DNA from: Ruegeria sp. HKCCSA071
GTDB taxonomy: Bacteria; Pseudomonadota; Alphaproteobacteria; Rhodobacterales; Rhodobacteraceae
NCBI RefSeq assembly: GCF_017872555.1
Contig: NZ_JAEDOX010000021.1
Coordinates: 1-33,034, forward strand
Length of the DNA: 33,034 nucleotides
Reading direction: 5' to 3'
The position numbers were made by a program, and so were the translations under genes. Of this stretch, positions 24,101 to 32,933 are shown in pieces (position 1 is the stretch's first letter; each line of letters begins with the position of its first letter). The notes beneath the pieces are model-generated. The model worked only from the letters and a program-made list of their open reading frames with translations, had not been told where the DNA came from and did not search any database.

Positions 24101-24874
24101 CGTGCCGCCTTCGGTTCGGTACTCCGACGCGCAATCGCCCTCGCCCAGCACGATAGGGGCCTGCGTACCGGTGAAATCGGATATGTTTTCTTCAGCATCC
24201 TCGGGATCCACCGGCAGGATATTGGCCAGCTCGCCGACGATCGAACGCTGCAAAGGGAGGAGCGTGCGATCCAGCACCACAAGGCCCATTTCGCCGTCCA
24301 GCGCGTCAACGCGCGGCACGGCTTCTGTCAGGGTGGTGTTTTGACCCCTGATCCGCAACCGCAGGCCGTTCTGTGGCAGGCGAAGATTGGGCAGATCAAG
24401 CGAGAAGAGCCCGCGCGCGTCCGTGACGGCGGCTTTGACAGCCCACGAGAAATCCGCGTTGTCGATCCCTTCATTGGCGGTAAAGGTGGGGCGCAGGACC
24501 TCGACGATCACACGTTCGGCAGGTGTCCCGTCAGGGTTGATCAGTTCCCCCCGCAGTTTCGGAGCGAGGGTGGGAACGACCGCCCCCAGAAAACCTCCGG
24601 CCAGATCTTCGCGAATGGTTGCAAGCTGGCGAAAAACTGCGCCTGTCGACTGAACACGCCGGTCAACCAGATCGTTGATCACTTCCGCAGAAAGCTCAAC
24701 TCCAACACCGCGGCGCAATGCCTTGAGCTTTTCTGCCTCAACCCGCTTCAGATCTTCAACAGCTTGCGCGCCAGCTGCGGCAGCGCCGGAAATTTCTGCT
24801 GATATCGTTGGACTTGGCCGAAGATTCGGTAAGGACAGCGTTATGCGCGGGGGCTCACTGCTGGAGTCGGACAT
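21161..24874 (-). CDS. very large multidomain protein of unknown function (1237 residues)
   Basis: No signal peptide is present. Visible parts, in order: a helical charged segment (30-100); a transthyretin/carboxypeptidase-regulatory-like beta domain (105-205; LRGELINPDGTPAERVIVEV, AVTDARGLFSLDLP); an acidic region; a Glu-rich helix (395-425); a glycine-zipper-like hydrophobic stretch (451-475, GGAGGVGGGLFGGIGAIVGG); a Ser/Asn linker (477-495); a Thr/Arg-rich basic segment (515-540); a His/Cys signature NRNHCHAMTMQWFEVLRDF (543-560); further mixed alpha/beta domains; LGRCNSCEMIDHRRFWNWQD with a Cys-x-x-Cys pair (974-993); and an Ala/Lys coiled coil (1068-1145). The ATG at 24874 has AGAGG upstream; a GTG three codons earlier is possible. 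It is followed by an overlapping 332-residue gene. A membrane-active or secreted assembly is conceivable from the glycine-rich span, but this is only inference. Confidence 0.9.
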   Translation of the reverse strand: MSDSSSEPPRITLSLPNLRPSPTISAEISGAAAAGAQAVEDLKRVEAEKLKALRRGVGVELSAEVINDLVDRRVQSTGAVFRQLATIREDLAGGFLGAVVPTLAPKLRGELINPDGTPAERVIVEVLRPTFTANEGIDNADFSWAVKAAVTDARGLFSLDLPNLRLPQNGLRLRIRGQNTTLTEAVPRVDALDGEMGLVVLDRTLLPLQRSIVGELANILPVDPEDAEENISDFTGTQAPIVLGEGDCASEYRTEGGTVSRRRYSVLYRLIDPLVGPKNIVRTRPIGGDRFVTTIPGTTFAQANLSAETLLAAFNNDGGDWDFRDRIPIDEPIDIEDFFEDLEERPQDVPKASSLALGYIAKMRSTAVHAGMSLGRLVYSLPLAPGEEQRIVVSEQRETLSVRERESLTFEEQQEFEEARDTSFDSTFESALDEVIQGTSSFSTRAFSKSFGGAGGVGGGLFGGIGAIVGGVGFSGARSSSNSSGNSSNTQNTSRDFLSDTHETFSAALERAASVKRNSARTSVRTATATDRRTATTKFVANRNHCHAMTMQWFEVLRDFSLETRIEGVQLVVFVPMQLIRFRRLGQGDQLPGNVTRSGLLSRYKVILRHAEVFRRVFRNRRRFRSALKLLEEFYADKDATPQNAPGVAQDIVSFEAQGTFMPNDDISVVIFTQDGDRVGPVPLTGSPIDIDNLHDLPAETRENLLVRLADARRDPTKRRTYTGSVALPRSVERSDIARVELRRRTGSFAYSFYTGPDPINIFNIWEHLANLEDADDLDRATRNINRSLRTTISGSDFDDLVGPPMVSEFEARMNENAQTVVDDNTFQALPATLPYSVQEVPDVLSRRDLRRIEEMYQHIVANTVRYSRVIWASMTDEERAILLERFTIGVPEGGLDDASSEISLLSTVQNKVLGFYGNAMIMPFSIPPDLADRMEMRTGDIQDSLLAFHREDFRPPRRTISLPTRGLLGEAVLGRCNSCEMIDHRRFWNWQDSPTPPPVGDAPVLPADSDAIFGTRAPSDLPNNQPSNTLTIAGGDIGTGQAVPTSQLAEILKAAPDLARAGTDLTGLKELQAQLALETQSVAAGRDKAIDTATDLTKELVGKATELAGKGQEIAAARKEEEAKKAAADKKAFDASNAAKIKGFEDIAKNASGVSALIGGQPDGNRAGFVQNLFKDFPGGATALANPSNTLLLAKLFGAFTKANADADDGSATKAGSQSVLDFLNGLNAPAEDDNE

Positions 24875-25119
24875 GAATGTCACCTCTCGAGAAGAAGCAG
24901 AAAAAACGAGATGTCTTAAAAAGTAGTCAAATCATTAAAGGTGACCCAAGGTAACATGTTTGGGGGATTCGCGGAAGCAACGCAGGGTTGTGCATACCGC
25001 CACGCGCGGCAAAGCGCTCAGGACAAGCACTGTGTCTCTTGCCGCTGACGGTATCCGGAATTGGTCAGGGCTGGACGAATAACCTGTCCGGAAACACCGG
25101 CATCCAAATCGCCTTTGGC

Positions 25120-25749
25120 CTAGTTTCGCAACTGCTGAGACGAATAGAAATAGGCAATGGCCTGCGTGCGGTTTTTGACACTCAGCTTTTCATAGATGTT
25201 GGACAGGTGGAACTTGACCGTATTTGTCGAAATCTGAAGTTCCTTCGACAGATCCCGGTTCGACATTCCCTGCGCCAGCGCCTCCAGAATGGCGCGCTCC
25301 TTGCGCGACAGGCTCTGGATCGGGTCCTGTTGCATTTTACGGATATCGATGAACGGGAACACCATCTTACCCGCCGCAACTTTGGCGCAGGTTTCCAGCA
25401 GGCCCTCAACCTCGCCCGTGCGGGCGGCAAATCCAGCCGCACCCGCCTGCATCGCCAGTCGCGGGACATCGCCGGCCGTGTCGCCATAAACGACAAAGCG
25501 CGGGGCGTTGGGCTGGTCGCGCAGAACCTCGATCAGTTTGGCAGCCCCTAAAACCGGAAGCGTCCAGTCTACGACTCCGACCTGAACGGGAACCCGCATC
25601 ACCGTTCCCAGAAACCCTTCGGCCGTTGCTGACGTGGCCATCAGCGAGAATCGGGGGTCCCGCTCGAATATTTCGGACATGGCCGACAGAACCAGCGGGT
25701 TGCCGTCCGCCAGCATGATGTCGATGGGTTTGTTCGGTGTCTCAACCAT
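25120..25749 (-). CDS. LuxR/NarL-type regulator with degenerate receiver domain
   Basis: The 209-residue protein has an N-terminal receiver fold and a C-terminal LuxR helix-turn-helix (LSRKERAILEALAQGMSNRD, then LSKELQISTNTVKFHLSNIY). The receiver keeps a possible phospho-acceptor D61 (GVVDWTLP). One acidic pair residue is Gly (LADGNP instead of DD), the usual Thr/Ser is replaced around Y88-G89, and the conserved Lys is Arg (R110). No histidine kinase is adjacent. It may therefore work without phosphorylation or sense something directly. It is divergent from sgaA, with inverted repeats in between, and is the probable regulator of the serine-cycle operon. The 1237-residue gene lies 245 nt downstream on the same strand. 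Confidence 0.9.
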   Translation of the reverse strand: MVETPNKPIDIMLADGNPLVLSAMSEIFERDPRFSLMATSATAEGFLGTVMRVPVQVGVVDWTLPVLGAAKLIEVLRDQPNAPRFVVYGDTAGDVPRLAMQAGAAGFAARTGEVEGLLETCAKVAAGKMVFPFIDIRKMQQDPIQSLSRKERAILEALAQGMSNRDLSKELQISTNTVKFHLSNIYEKLSVKNRTQAIAYFYSSQQLRN

Positions 25750-25775
25750 ATGATTTTGCCCCGATTTCGGAAAAA

Positions 25776-25849
25776 CCTACCCATAAGGATAGGGCATTTC
25801 TTTGTATACCTTCGTACTTTTACCAAAATGGGTAGGTATAGCCCCATCC
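25776..25849. promoter_or_regulatory. paired inverted repeats in the luxR/sgaA divergent promoter
   Basis: CCTACCCAT (25776-25784) recurs in perfect inverse as ATGGGTAGG (25828-25836). Right beside them, GGATAGGGC (25787-25795) recurs with one mismatch as GCCCCATCC (25841-25849). The first site is itself an imperfect palindrome, CCTACCC-ATAA-GGATAGG, as expected for a dimeric LuxR-type regulator. The 33 bp between the two blocks are AT-rich and probably contain promoter elements. Confidence 0.55.
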
Positions 25850-25969
25850 TATTAGCCATCCAAAAGCAGTAGTAAGTTACGTTGCGTCATAGGGCAAGCT
25901 CGCGTTTCCTGCTCGGCAACTTGACACAACGGGCCGCAATGCCCGGCCAACAGCCGAGGATGCCAGACC

Positions 25970-27211
25970 ATGACTTTTCAGATTTTCCCTCCGCTCGAAA
26001 TCCCCCAAACCCTTGCTGCGGGGCCGGGGCCGGGTAACACGGATGCCCGCGTCCTCAAGGCCTTTGCCAATGCAGGCGTTGCCGATCACATGCAGGGGGA
26101 CGTCCTTAGAGGGATGGTCGAATGCAAACACATGCTTCGGAAAATCTGGGGTACCCAAAACGCCTATACCTTTGCTGTTGCCGGCACCGGTTGGAGCGCC
26201 CTGGACACCATGTTTTCAGCTGTCATGCCAGGCGACAAAGTCGTTGCTTTTGCCAACGGCACATTCTCGGGGATCGACGCGCTGACCCTGCGGATCAAGG
26301 CGGCGACGCCCGAAGAACATGCCGCCAACCCGATGGCGCCTCAGGCTGCCAGCGTCACCGTGATCGAGGTTCCGCACGGCCAGCCGGTCACCGGTGATCT
26401 GGTCGAGGCGACGCTGGCGCAGCACAAACCGAAATGGGCTTTCATGGCGCATTGGGAAACCGGATCGGGTCGCATCAATGACCTGCGCGGATTTTCCGAC
26501 GCGTGCGAACGTCATGACGTGATGGGTCTGATTGATGCGGTGTCGTCTCTGGGCGTCGATGACTTCTCGATAGACGATTTTCCGGGCATCGCCGGATGGG
26601 CGTCCTGCCCGCAGAAAGGTCTGTGTTGCCTGCCGCTGACCTATGCCCCAGTCAGCTTTACCGACGCCTATATCGCGTCACTCAGAACCACCGGCGCTTA
26701 TACCTATGTGCACAATCCCATCTTTGAGGCCCGCCATTGGGGTATTGTCGATGGGCAGGATGTTGAAAAGGGTACCTATCACCGCACCCATTCGGGCTAC
26801 GCCGTTGCGGCCTTCCATGAATCCCTGCGCCTGACCCTTCAGGAAAGTCTGGCCAAGCGGTCCGCGTCGTACAGGACACACGAGAAAGTACTGCGGGACG
26901 CCGTCACCGAAATGGGCTGCGAGGTCACCTCCGACATGCCCAGCCTGATCGTGCTGAACCTGCCCCCGGATCTGGCTGGCCGCGAGATGGAACTGGTCCA
27001 GAACTGCCGCGCGCGCGGGTTTGGCATCTGGCCGACGCTCAGCGAACCCGTGCAGGTGCGCATCGGCATCCTCAACCAATTGAACCGCGACGCCGTCAGC
27101 CGGATCGTGCGCCTGTTCGCCGAAGCCATCCGAGAGTTGGGCGGAACGGTCAATCAAGACGCAATCGAAGACCTGCTGGAAAGCCGTTACGGCACCTCAA
27201 TCGCTGCATAA
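25970..27211 (+). CDS. sgaA: serine--glyoxylate aminotransferase
   Basis: The 413-residue enzyme is a class-V PLP aminotransferase. D189 in LIDAVSSLGVDDF contacts the cofactor ring nitrogen, and K216 in GWASCPQKGLCCLPL forms the Schiff base. The N-terminal GPGPGNTDARVLKAF loop is typical of the alanine/serine--glyoxylate aminotransferase group. It moves the amino group from serine to glyoxylate, giving hydroxypyruvate and glycine, the step that restarts the serine cycle. It opens the operon; mtkA begins 15 nt after its stop. Serine--pyruvate or aspartate aminotransferase are weaker alternatives, but the mtk-hpr-ppc neighbours decide it. Confidence 0.95.
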   Translation: MTFQIFPPLEIPQTLAAGPGPGNTDARVLKAFANAGVADHMQGDVLRGMVECKHMLRKIWGTQNAYTFAVAGTGWSALDTMFSAVMPGDKVVAFANGTFSGIDALTLRIKAATPEEHAANPMAPQAASVTVIEVPHGQPVTGDLVEATLAQHKPKWAFMAHWETGSGRINDLRGFSDACERHDVMGLIDAVSSLGVDDFSIDDFPGIAGWASCPQKGLCCLPLTYAPVSFTDAYIASLRTTGAYTYVHNPIFEARHWGIVDGQDVEKGTYHRTHSGYAVAAFHESLRLTLQESLAKRSASYRTHEKVLRDAVTEMGCEVTSDMPSLIVLNLPPDLAGREMELVQNCRARGFGIWPTLSEPVQVRIGILNQLNRDAVSRIVRLFAEAIRELGGTVNQDAIEDLLESRYGTSIAA

Positions 27212-27226
27212 ACAGGAGCGGATCAG

Positions 27227-28426
27227 ATGGATATTCACGAATACCAGGCAAAGGAAATTCTTTCGAATTTCGGTGTCGCCATACCATCCGGCGCACTGGC
27301 CTACAGTCCGGAACAAGCGGCCTACCGGGCGCGTGAGCTGGGCGGTGACAAATGGATCGTCAAGGCGCAGGTCCATGCAGGCGGTCGCGGCAAAGCCGGA
27401 GGCGTCAAGCTGTGCAACACCGAAAACGAGATCTATCAGGCCTGCGATGATTTGTTTGGCCGCAAGCTGGTCACGCATCAGACCGGCCCCGAAGGCAAAG
27501 GCATCTATCGCGTCTATGTCGAAGCCGCCGTGCCGATTGACCGCGAGATCTATCTGGGTTTTGTCCTCGACCGGTCCAGCCAAAGGGTGATGATCGTGGC
27601 CTCGTCCGAGGGCGGGATGGAGATCGAGGATATCTCGGCTGACCGCCCGGAAAGCATCGTCCGCTCCATCGTGGAACCGGCGGTTGGGCTTCAGGAATTT
27701 CAGGCGCGCGAGATCGCATTCAACCTGGGGCTTGAACCCAGGCTGATCCAGCAAATGGTGCGTACATTGCAAGGCTGCTACGCCGCCTTTAGCGAGCTGG
27801 ACGCGACAATGGTCGAGATCAACCCTTTGGTCATCACGGGTGACGACCGGGTTCTGGCGCTTGACGCCAAGATGAGCTTTGACGACAACGCCCTGTTCCG
27901 CCATCCGCAAATCTCTGAACTGCGTGACAAAAGCCAGGAAGACCCGCGCGAAAGCCGCGCGGCCGACCGCGGACTGTCTTATGTCGGGCTGGACGGAAAC
28001 ATCGGCTGCATCGTCAACGGCGCTGGTCTGGCGATGGCCACGATGGACACGATCAAGCTGGCTGGTGGCGAACCTGCAAATTTCCTCGACATCGGGGGTG
28101 GCGCGTCGCCTGAACGGGTGGCCAAGGCGTTTCGTCTGGTCCTGTCAGACGATAATGTTCAGGCCATTCTGGTCAACATCTTCGCCGGTATCAACCGCTG
28201 CGACTGGGTGGCCGAAGGCGTCGTTCAGGCCCTGCGGGAACTTGACCTCGACCTGCCCGTCGTCGTGCGGCTGGCTGGAACAAATGTCGAAGAAGGTCAG
28301 AAGATTTTGGCCAAGTCCGGCCTGCCGATCATTCGCGCCTCAACGCTGATGGAGGCGGCAGAACGCGCTGTTGGCGCATGGAAAAACGACCTTACTCAAG
28401 GCACCAAGATGAGGGCTGTGAAATGA
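27227..28426 (+). CDS. mtkA: malate--CoA ligase (malate thiokinase) beta subunit
   Basis: The 399-residue protein has the ATP-grasp and CoA-ligase layout of succinyl-CoA synthetase beta subunits: [20 protein letters not shown] at the N-terminus, [18 protein letters not shown] for nucleotide binding, EINPLVIT, and the C-terminal ligase domain with [14 protein letters not shown] and [11 protein letters not shown]. In the serine cycle it pairs with MtkB to make malyl-CoA from malate with ATP. Succinyl-CoA synthetase (SucC) is the closest relative; placement between sgaA and hpr/ppc argues for the malate enzyme. The stop overlaps the mtkB start (ATGA), and GGAG precedes the start. Confidence 0.92.
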   Translation: MDIHEYQAKEILSNFGVAIPSGALAYSPEQAAYRARELGGDKWIVKAQVHAGGRGKAGGVKLCNTENEIYQACDDLFGRKLVTHQTGPEGKGIYRVYVEAAVPIDREIYLGFVLDRSSQRVMIVASSEGGMEIEDISADRPESIVRSIVEPAVGLQEFQAREIAFNLGLEPRLIQQMVRTLQGCYAAFSELDATMVEINPLVITGDDRVLALDAKMSFDDNALFRHPQISELRDKSQEDPRESRAADRGLSYVGLDGNIGCIVNGAGLAMATMDTIKLAGGEPANFLDIGGGASPERVAKAFRLVLSDDNVQAILVNIFAGINRCDWVAEGVVQALRELDLDLPVVVRLAGTNVEEGQKILAKSGLPIIRASTLMEAAERAVGAWKNDLTQGTKMRAVK

Positions 28427-29310
28427 GCATTCTTCTCGACCGTGACTCGCGCGTTATCGTGCAGGGCATCACCGGCCGCATGGCCCGGTTCCATACCAAG
28501 GACATGTTGAACTATGGCACCAATGTCGTGGGCGGTGTCGTACCCGGCAAAGGTGGCGAAACCGTCGAAGGTGTTCCGGTCTTTGACACCGTCAAACAGG
28601 CCGTCGAGGCGACCGGCGCGGATGCCAGCCTTGTTTTCGTACCCCCGCCATTTGCGGCGGATTCAATCATGGAAGCCGCAGATGCCGGTATCCGCTACTG
28701 CGTCTGTATCACCGACGGGATTCCGGCGCAGGACATGATCCGGGTGAAGCGGTACATGTACCGCTATCCGAAAGAGAAACGCATGGTGCTGACCGGGCCG
28801 AACTGTGCCGGTACGATCTCGCCCGGAAAGGCGCTGCTGGGCATCATGCCGGGCCACATCTATCTGCCCGGCCATGTCGGCATCATCGGCCGCTCGGGAA
28901 CGTTGGGCTACGAGGCTGCGGCGCAGCTGAAAGAACGCGGCATCGGTGTCTCGACCAGTGTCGGGATTGGTGGCGACCCGATCAACGGGTCATCTTTCAA
29001 GGACATCCTACAGCGGTTCGAAGAGGACGAGGACACCCATGTCATCGCCATGATCGGCGAGATCGGCGGCCCGCAGGAAGCTGAAGCAGCCGAGTACATC
29101 CGCGACCACATCACCAAACCGGTGATTGCTTATGTCGCGGGTCTGACCGCCCCGAAAGGCCGCACCATGGGCCACGCGGGTGCGATCATTTCGGCCTTTG
29201 GCGAAAGCGCCAGCGAAAAGGTCGAGATCCTGTCCGCCGCCGGGGTGACCGTTGCCGAAAACCCCGCGGTGATCGGTGAAACAATTGCCCGTGTGATGGA
29301 GGCCGCGTGA
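28423..29310 (+). CDS. mtkB: malate--CoA ligase (malate thiokinase) alpha subunit
   Basis: The 295-residue protein matches succinyl-CoA-synthetase-type alpha subunits: an N-terminal CoA-binding Rossmann domain ([20 protein letters not shown]), [33 protein letters not shown] and the phospho-histidine loop [10 protein letters not shown] (His about 250). The ATG at 28423 is chosen because it overlaps the mtkA stop; the open frame extends upstream to 28378 inside mtkA. It forms the malyl-CoA-producing complex with MtkA. Malyl-CoA lyase, which would split the product to acetyl-CoA and glyoxylate, is not in this window. Confidence 0.92.
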   Translation: MSILLDRDSRVIVQGITGRMARFHTKDMLNYGTNVVGGVVPGKGGETVEGVPVFDTVKQAVEATGADASLVFVPPPFAADSIMEAADAGIRYCVCITDGIPAQDMIRVKRYMYRYPKEKRMVLTGPNCAGTISPGKALLGIMPGHIYLPGHVGIIGRSGTLGYEAAAQLKERGIGVSTSVGIGGDPINGSSFKDILQRFEEDEDTHVIAMIGEIGGPQEAEAAEYIRDHITKPVIAYVAGLTAPKGRTMGHAGAIISAFGESASEKVEILSAAGVTVAENPAVIGETIARVMEAA

Positions 29311-30281
29311 TGGTCAAACCCTCGGTTCTTGTGACCCGTCGCTGGCCTGCCGCCGTCGAGGCGCAGCTGGCCGAGAATTACAACGCTGTTCTGAACACCG
29401 GGGACAAGCCCATGTCCCCGGCAGATATCCGGCTGGCGCTGAAGTCCTACGACGCGGTGCTGCCCACCGTCACCGACACGCTCAGCGCCGAGGCGCTGGA
29501 TGTACCCGGTGCACAGACAAAGATCCTTGCCAATTACGGCGTTGGCTACAGCCACATCTGCGAACCGTCGGCGCGTGAGCTGGGCATGACCGTGACCAAC
29601 ACGCCCGATGTTCTGTCCGAATGCACCGCCGATATCGCCATGACCCTGCTGTTGATGGTGGCGCGGCGCGCAGGCGAGGGTGAGCGCGAGCTGCGGTCCG
29701 GCAACTGGACCGGATGGCGGCCCACACATCTGGTTGGAACCAAGGTCAGCGGCAAAACGCTTGGCATTATCGGCTATGGCCGCATCGGGCAAGAGATGGC
29801 CCGCCGTGCGCATCATGGCTTTGGTATGGACATCCTCGTCTACAACCGCAGTCAGATAGCGCCGGATGTGCTGGCCAGGTGCAATGCAACGCAGGTGGCC
29901 TCGATTGACGACTTGCTGCCGCAATGCGACTTCGTCTCGCTGCATTGCCCCGGTGGGGCTGCCAACAGGCATCTGATCAACGCGCGCAGACTGGGCCTGA
30001 TGAAGCCTGACGCCTTTCTGATCAACACCGCGCGCGGTGAGGTGATCGACGAATGGGCGCTGATCCAGGCCCTGATGTTCGAGATGATCGGCGGGGCCGC
30101 GCTGGACGTGTTCGATGGTGAACCCCGTATCAGCCCGGACCTGCTGCAATGCGACAACCTCGTGATGCTGCCACATCTGGGCAGCGCCACCCGCGAAGCG
30201 CGCGAGGCAATGGGGTTTCGGGTTCTCGACAACCTGAATGATTTCTTTGAAGGCCGCGAACCCCGGGACCGCGTGATCTGA
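29310..30281 (+). CDS. hprA: hydroxypyruvate reductase (D-2-hydroxyacid dehydrogenase)
   Basis: The 323-residue protein has the NAD(P)-binding motif GYGRIG (155-160) and the catalytic triad of D-2-hydroxyacid dehydrogenases: R242 (NTARGE), E271 (FDGEP) and H289 (LPHLGSATREARE). It reduces hydroxypyruvate to D-glycerate in the serine cycle, and probably glyoxylate too. The ATG at 29310 shares one base with the mtkB stop (TGATG) and lies 8 nt after GGAG. A GTG one codon earlier is possible. It ends by sharing one base with the ppc start, so the operon is continuous. Confidence 0.92.
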   Translation: MVKPSVLVTRRWPAAVEAQLAENYNAVLNTGDKPMSPADIRLALKSYDAVLPTVTDTLSAEALDVPGAQTKILANYGVGYSHICEPSARELGMTVTNTPDVLSECTADIAMTLLLMVARRAGEGERELRSGNWTGWRPTHLVGTKVSGKTLGIIGYGRIGQEMARRAHHGFGMDILVYNRSQIAPDVLARCNATQVASIDDLLPQCDFVSLHCPGGAANRHLINARRLGLMKPDAFLINTARGEVIDEWALIQALMFEMIGGAALDVFDGEPRISPDLLQCDNLVMLPHLGSATREAREAMGFRVLDNLNDFFEGREPRDRVI

Positions 30282-32911
30282 TGCAGGCGCTGGCCCCGAA
30301 TATTCTGCCCACCCCCAACCCCTCGAGCTATGCCGAAGGGTTGCGCTCGGAATTGCGGGCGTTGTGGCGGAATATATTGCTGAAACGGGCGCCACATGTG
30401 GCGGCATGGGCCGAGGCCACGCCGCTGCAACCCATTCCCACGGGACCCGAGGCAACGCCGTATTTGCAGGCCCTTTCGATCTGGTTCCAACTGTTGCGCA
30501 TCATCGATGAAAACGCCGAAGTTCGGGATCGTCGACTGACCGAAACCCAAAACGGCGCAGAAGCGGTAGAAGGCGGTTTTGCCGAAGCCCTGACAGACTT
30601 GTCGCTGACGTACAGTCAGGTGGTAAAGCTGACCGCTGACCTGTGTACCGGTCCCACCCTGACCGCGCATCCGACCGAGGCCAAGCGGGTAACGGTTCTG
30701 GAAATTCACCGGCGTATCTACCGCAACCTCGTCAGTCTTGAAACGCACCGCTGGACTCCGACCGAACACGCCGAATTGTTGAATGGTCTGGAGGGAGAGA
30801 TTGATCTCTTGTGGCTGACCGGTGAACTTCGCCTGTCGCGCCCAAGCCTGCACGATGAGATCGAATGGGGGTTGCAGTTCTTCCGCGATGCAATCTTTGA
30901 CGCCGTGCCGCAGGTTATGTGTCGCTTCGATCAGGCCTGCCTGCAAGTGCTGGGCCGTACGCTGAGCGAAACACCCGATATCCGCTTTCACAGCTGGATC
31001 GGTGGCGACCGGGATGGCAACCCGAATGTCACGACCGAGATGACCGCATTGGCGCTGAAACGCGGTCGCGAAACAGTTCTGGATCTTTACCGCCAGGCTC
31101 TCGAACGTGCTGCGGGCAGGTTGAGCATCAGCGCACTGATATTGCCCTTACCTGAGCCTGTCAGGACGCAAGTACAAGCGATAGTTGACCGGGCCCCGAC
31201 CGCCGGGCGCAATCGGAACGAACCATTCCGGCAAGCACTCAATGCCATTCGTTATCGGCTGACAAACAACGGATATGATCACATCTCGCAATTCGTGGGC
31301 GATCTCGACACGCTTGATACCGCTTTATGTGCGGTCAACGCGGATATTCTGGCGCGGCAGCACATCCGTCCGCTGCGTCGGGCCGCTTCGGTTTTTGGGT
31401 TCCGGACCACAACGCTGGACATCCGCCAGAATTCGACCGTCACAACCGATGTTCTGGCCGAAGTCTGGTCGCATTCCGGACAGGCGCCGGTTTACGGCAC
31501 AGCCGAATGGTCAGCCCGCTTGCGAACCGAACTGGCGGATCAGAACCTGCCCTATCAAAACCGCGACGCGTTAAGCGATCAGGCGCGGGAGCTGCTTGCT
31601 CTTCTGGCTCTGGTCTATAGCGTTCGATCGGGACCGGACCCCAGGGCAATAGGGCCCTTCATCCTGTCCATGACCCGTTCGGACGACGATATTCTCGGCA
31701 TCTACCTGTTGGCCCGCTATGCCGGGTTTGGGTCTGAAACTCTGGATCTTTCGGTAGTCCCATTGTTCGAGACGATTGCCGATTTGCGAAATGCCCCATC
31801 GATCCTGCTGGACGTTCTGGCTGTTCCGCTTGCCCGTCGCAGCCTCAAAACCGACGGTCGGGTAATCGAGGTGATGCTGGGATATTCGGACAGCGGCAAG
31901 GACGGGGGCTATTTCTGCTCAACATGGGAGTTGGAGCGCGCCCAACGCCGGATCGTCGCGGCGCTGGCTTCGCAAGGTTTCAAGGCCACGTTTTTCCATG
32001 GTCGCGGCGGCTCGGTCAGCCGGGGCGGTGCACCGACCGGACGCGCCATCGCAGCGCAACCCAGTGGAACAGTTGCCGGGCGGCTGCGCGTGACCGAACA
32101 GGGCGAGGTGGTTTCGGCCAAATATGCCAACCGGGGCACGGCTGCGGCGCATCTGGAGTTGTTGCTGTCAAGCACGATGCGCCATACGGCGACCCCTGAC
32201 GAGGCGCCTTCACGGCCTGAATTCGATGACGCATTGGATGCTTTGTCAGAGTTGTCACAGACAGCCTATGTCTCGCTTTTGCAGATGCCGGGTTTTCTGG
32301 ACTATTTCCAGCAGGCGAGCCCTGTCCAAGAACTTGCCCGCCTGAAAATGGGGTCCCGTCCGACCCGTCGGTTCGGCGCGGCCAGCCTGGATGACCTGCG
32401 GGCCATTCCATGGGTCTTTGCGTGGTCGCAGAACCGTCACCTGATTACTGGTTGGTACGGGTTCGGCACCGCCATGGCCAGTTTTCGCAAGTTTCGCGGC
32501 GCGCGCGGTGATGACGTGTTGCACGACATGTTTCGACACTCCCGCCTGTTCCGCCTCGCCGTCGATGAGATGGAAAAATCGCTCTATCAGACGGATATGG
32601 GAATCGCAGCGCAGTATGGCGAATTGGTCTCTGATATCGAGATCCGCCAACGTGTATCGCAGGTGATCAAGGCGGAATACGATAGTGCCTGCAAAGCGAT
32701 CCGGTTTCTGACCGGTGGTCAGGTCATCGGCCATCGCTTTCCCCGCCTTTGCGAGAGGTTTGACCGCAAACAGGCCGAATTGGCCCGCATTCATGCTCTT
32801 CAGGTCGAACTGCTGCAACACGCCCGCAACGAACCGCAGGCAGGGTCAGTTCCCGTGCCCCTGCTGCAATCCATGAATGCCATTTCCGCTGGTCTTGGCT
32901 GGACCGGCTAA
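30281..32911 (+). CDS. ppc: phosphoenolpyruvate carboxylase
   Basis: The 876-residue enzyme has all classic motifs: TAHPTEAKR with catalytic His130, GGDRDGNPNVT, GYSDSGKDGGYF (about 533), FHGRGGSVSRGGAPTG (about 572) with the catalytic Arg, and QGEVVSAKYAN. The C-terminus ends in GWTG, matching the usual terminal Gly. It adds bicarbonate to PEP to give oxaloacetate, which is then reduced to malate for the malate thiokinase; this is the CO2-fixing step of the serine cycle. It shares one base with the hprA stop and ends 22 nt before glyA. It appears intact. Confidence 0.97.
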   Translation: MQALAPNILPTPNPSSYAEGLRSELRALWRNILLKRAPHVAAWAEATPLQPIPTGPEATPYLQALSIWFQLLRIIDENAEVRDRRLTETQNGAEAVEGGFAEALTDLSLTYSQVVKLTADLCTGPTLTAHPTEAKRVTVLEIHRRIYRNLVSLETHRWTPTEHAELLNGLEGEIDLLWLTGELRLSRPSLHDEIEWGLQFFRDAIFDAVPQVMCRFDQACLQVLGRTLSETPDIRFHSWIGGDRDGNPNVTTEMTALALKRGRETVLDLYRQALERAAGRLSISALILPLPEPVRTQVQAIVDRAPTAGRNRNEPFRQALNAIRYRLTNNGYDHISQFVGDLDTLDTALCAVNADILARQHIRPLRRAASVFGFRTTTLDIRQNSTVTTDVLAEVWSHSGQAPVYGTAEWSARLRTELADQNLPYQNRDALSDQARELLALLALVYSVRSGPDPRAIGPFILSMTRSDDDILGIYLLARYAGFGSETLDLSVVPLFETIADLRNAPSILLDVLAVPLARRSLKTDGRVIEVMLGYSDSGKDGGYFCSTWELERAQRRIVAALASQGFKATFFHGRGGSVSRGGAPTGRAIAAQPSGTVAGRLRVTEQGEVVSAKYANRGTAAAHLELLLSSTMRHTATPDEAPSRPEFDDALDALSELSQTAYVSLLQMPGFLDYFQQASPVQELARLKMGSRPTRRFGAASLDDLRAIPWVFAWSQNRHLITGWYGFGTAMASFRKFRGARGDDVLHDMFRHSRLFRLAVDEMEKSLYQTDMGIAAQYGELVSDIEIRQRVSQVIKAEYDSACKAIRFLTGGQVIGHRFPRLCERFDRKQAELARIHALQVELLQHARNEPQAGSVPVPLLQSMNAISAGLGWTG

Positions 32912-32933
32912 CCATTTTCAGGAGACCAAAACT

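Noticed and set aside
24988..25551. 187-codon ORF on the + strand
   Set aside because: Most of it is antisense to the LuxR-type regulator, whose helix-turn-helix is clear.
27227..29310. Succinyl-CoA synthetase (sucCD)
   Set aside because: The family is shared, but the position between sgaA and hprA/ppc in one coupled operon supports malate thiokinase.
29130..30455. 441-codon ORF on the - strand
   Set aside because: It is antisense to mtkB, hprA and ppc, whose active-site motifs are complete.
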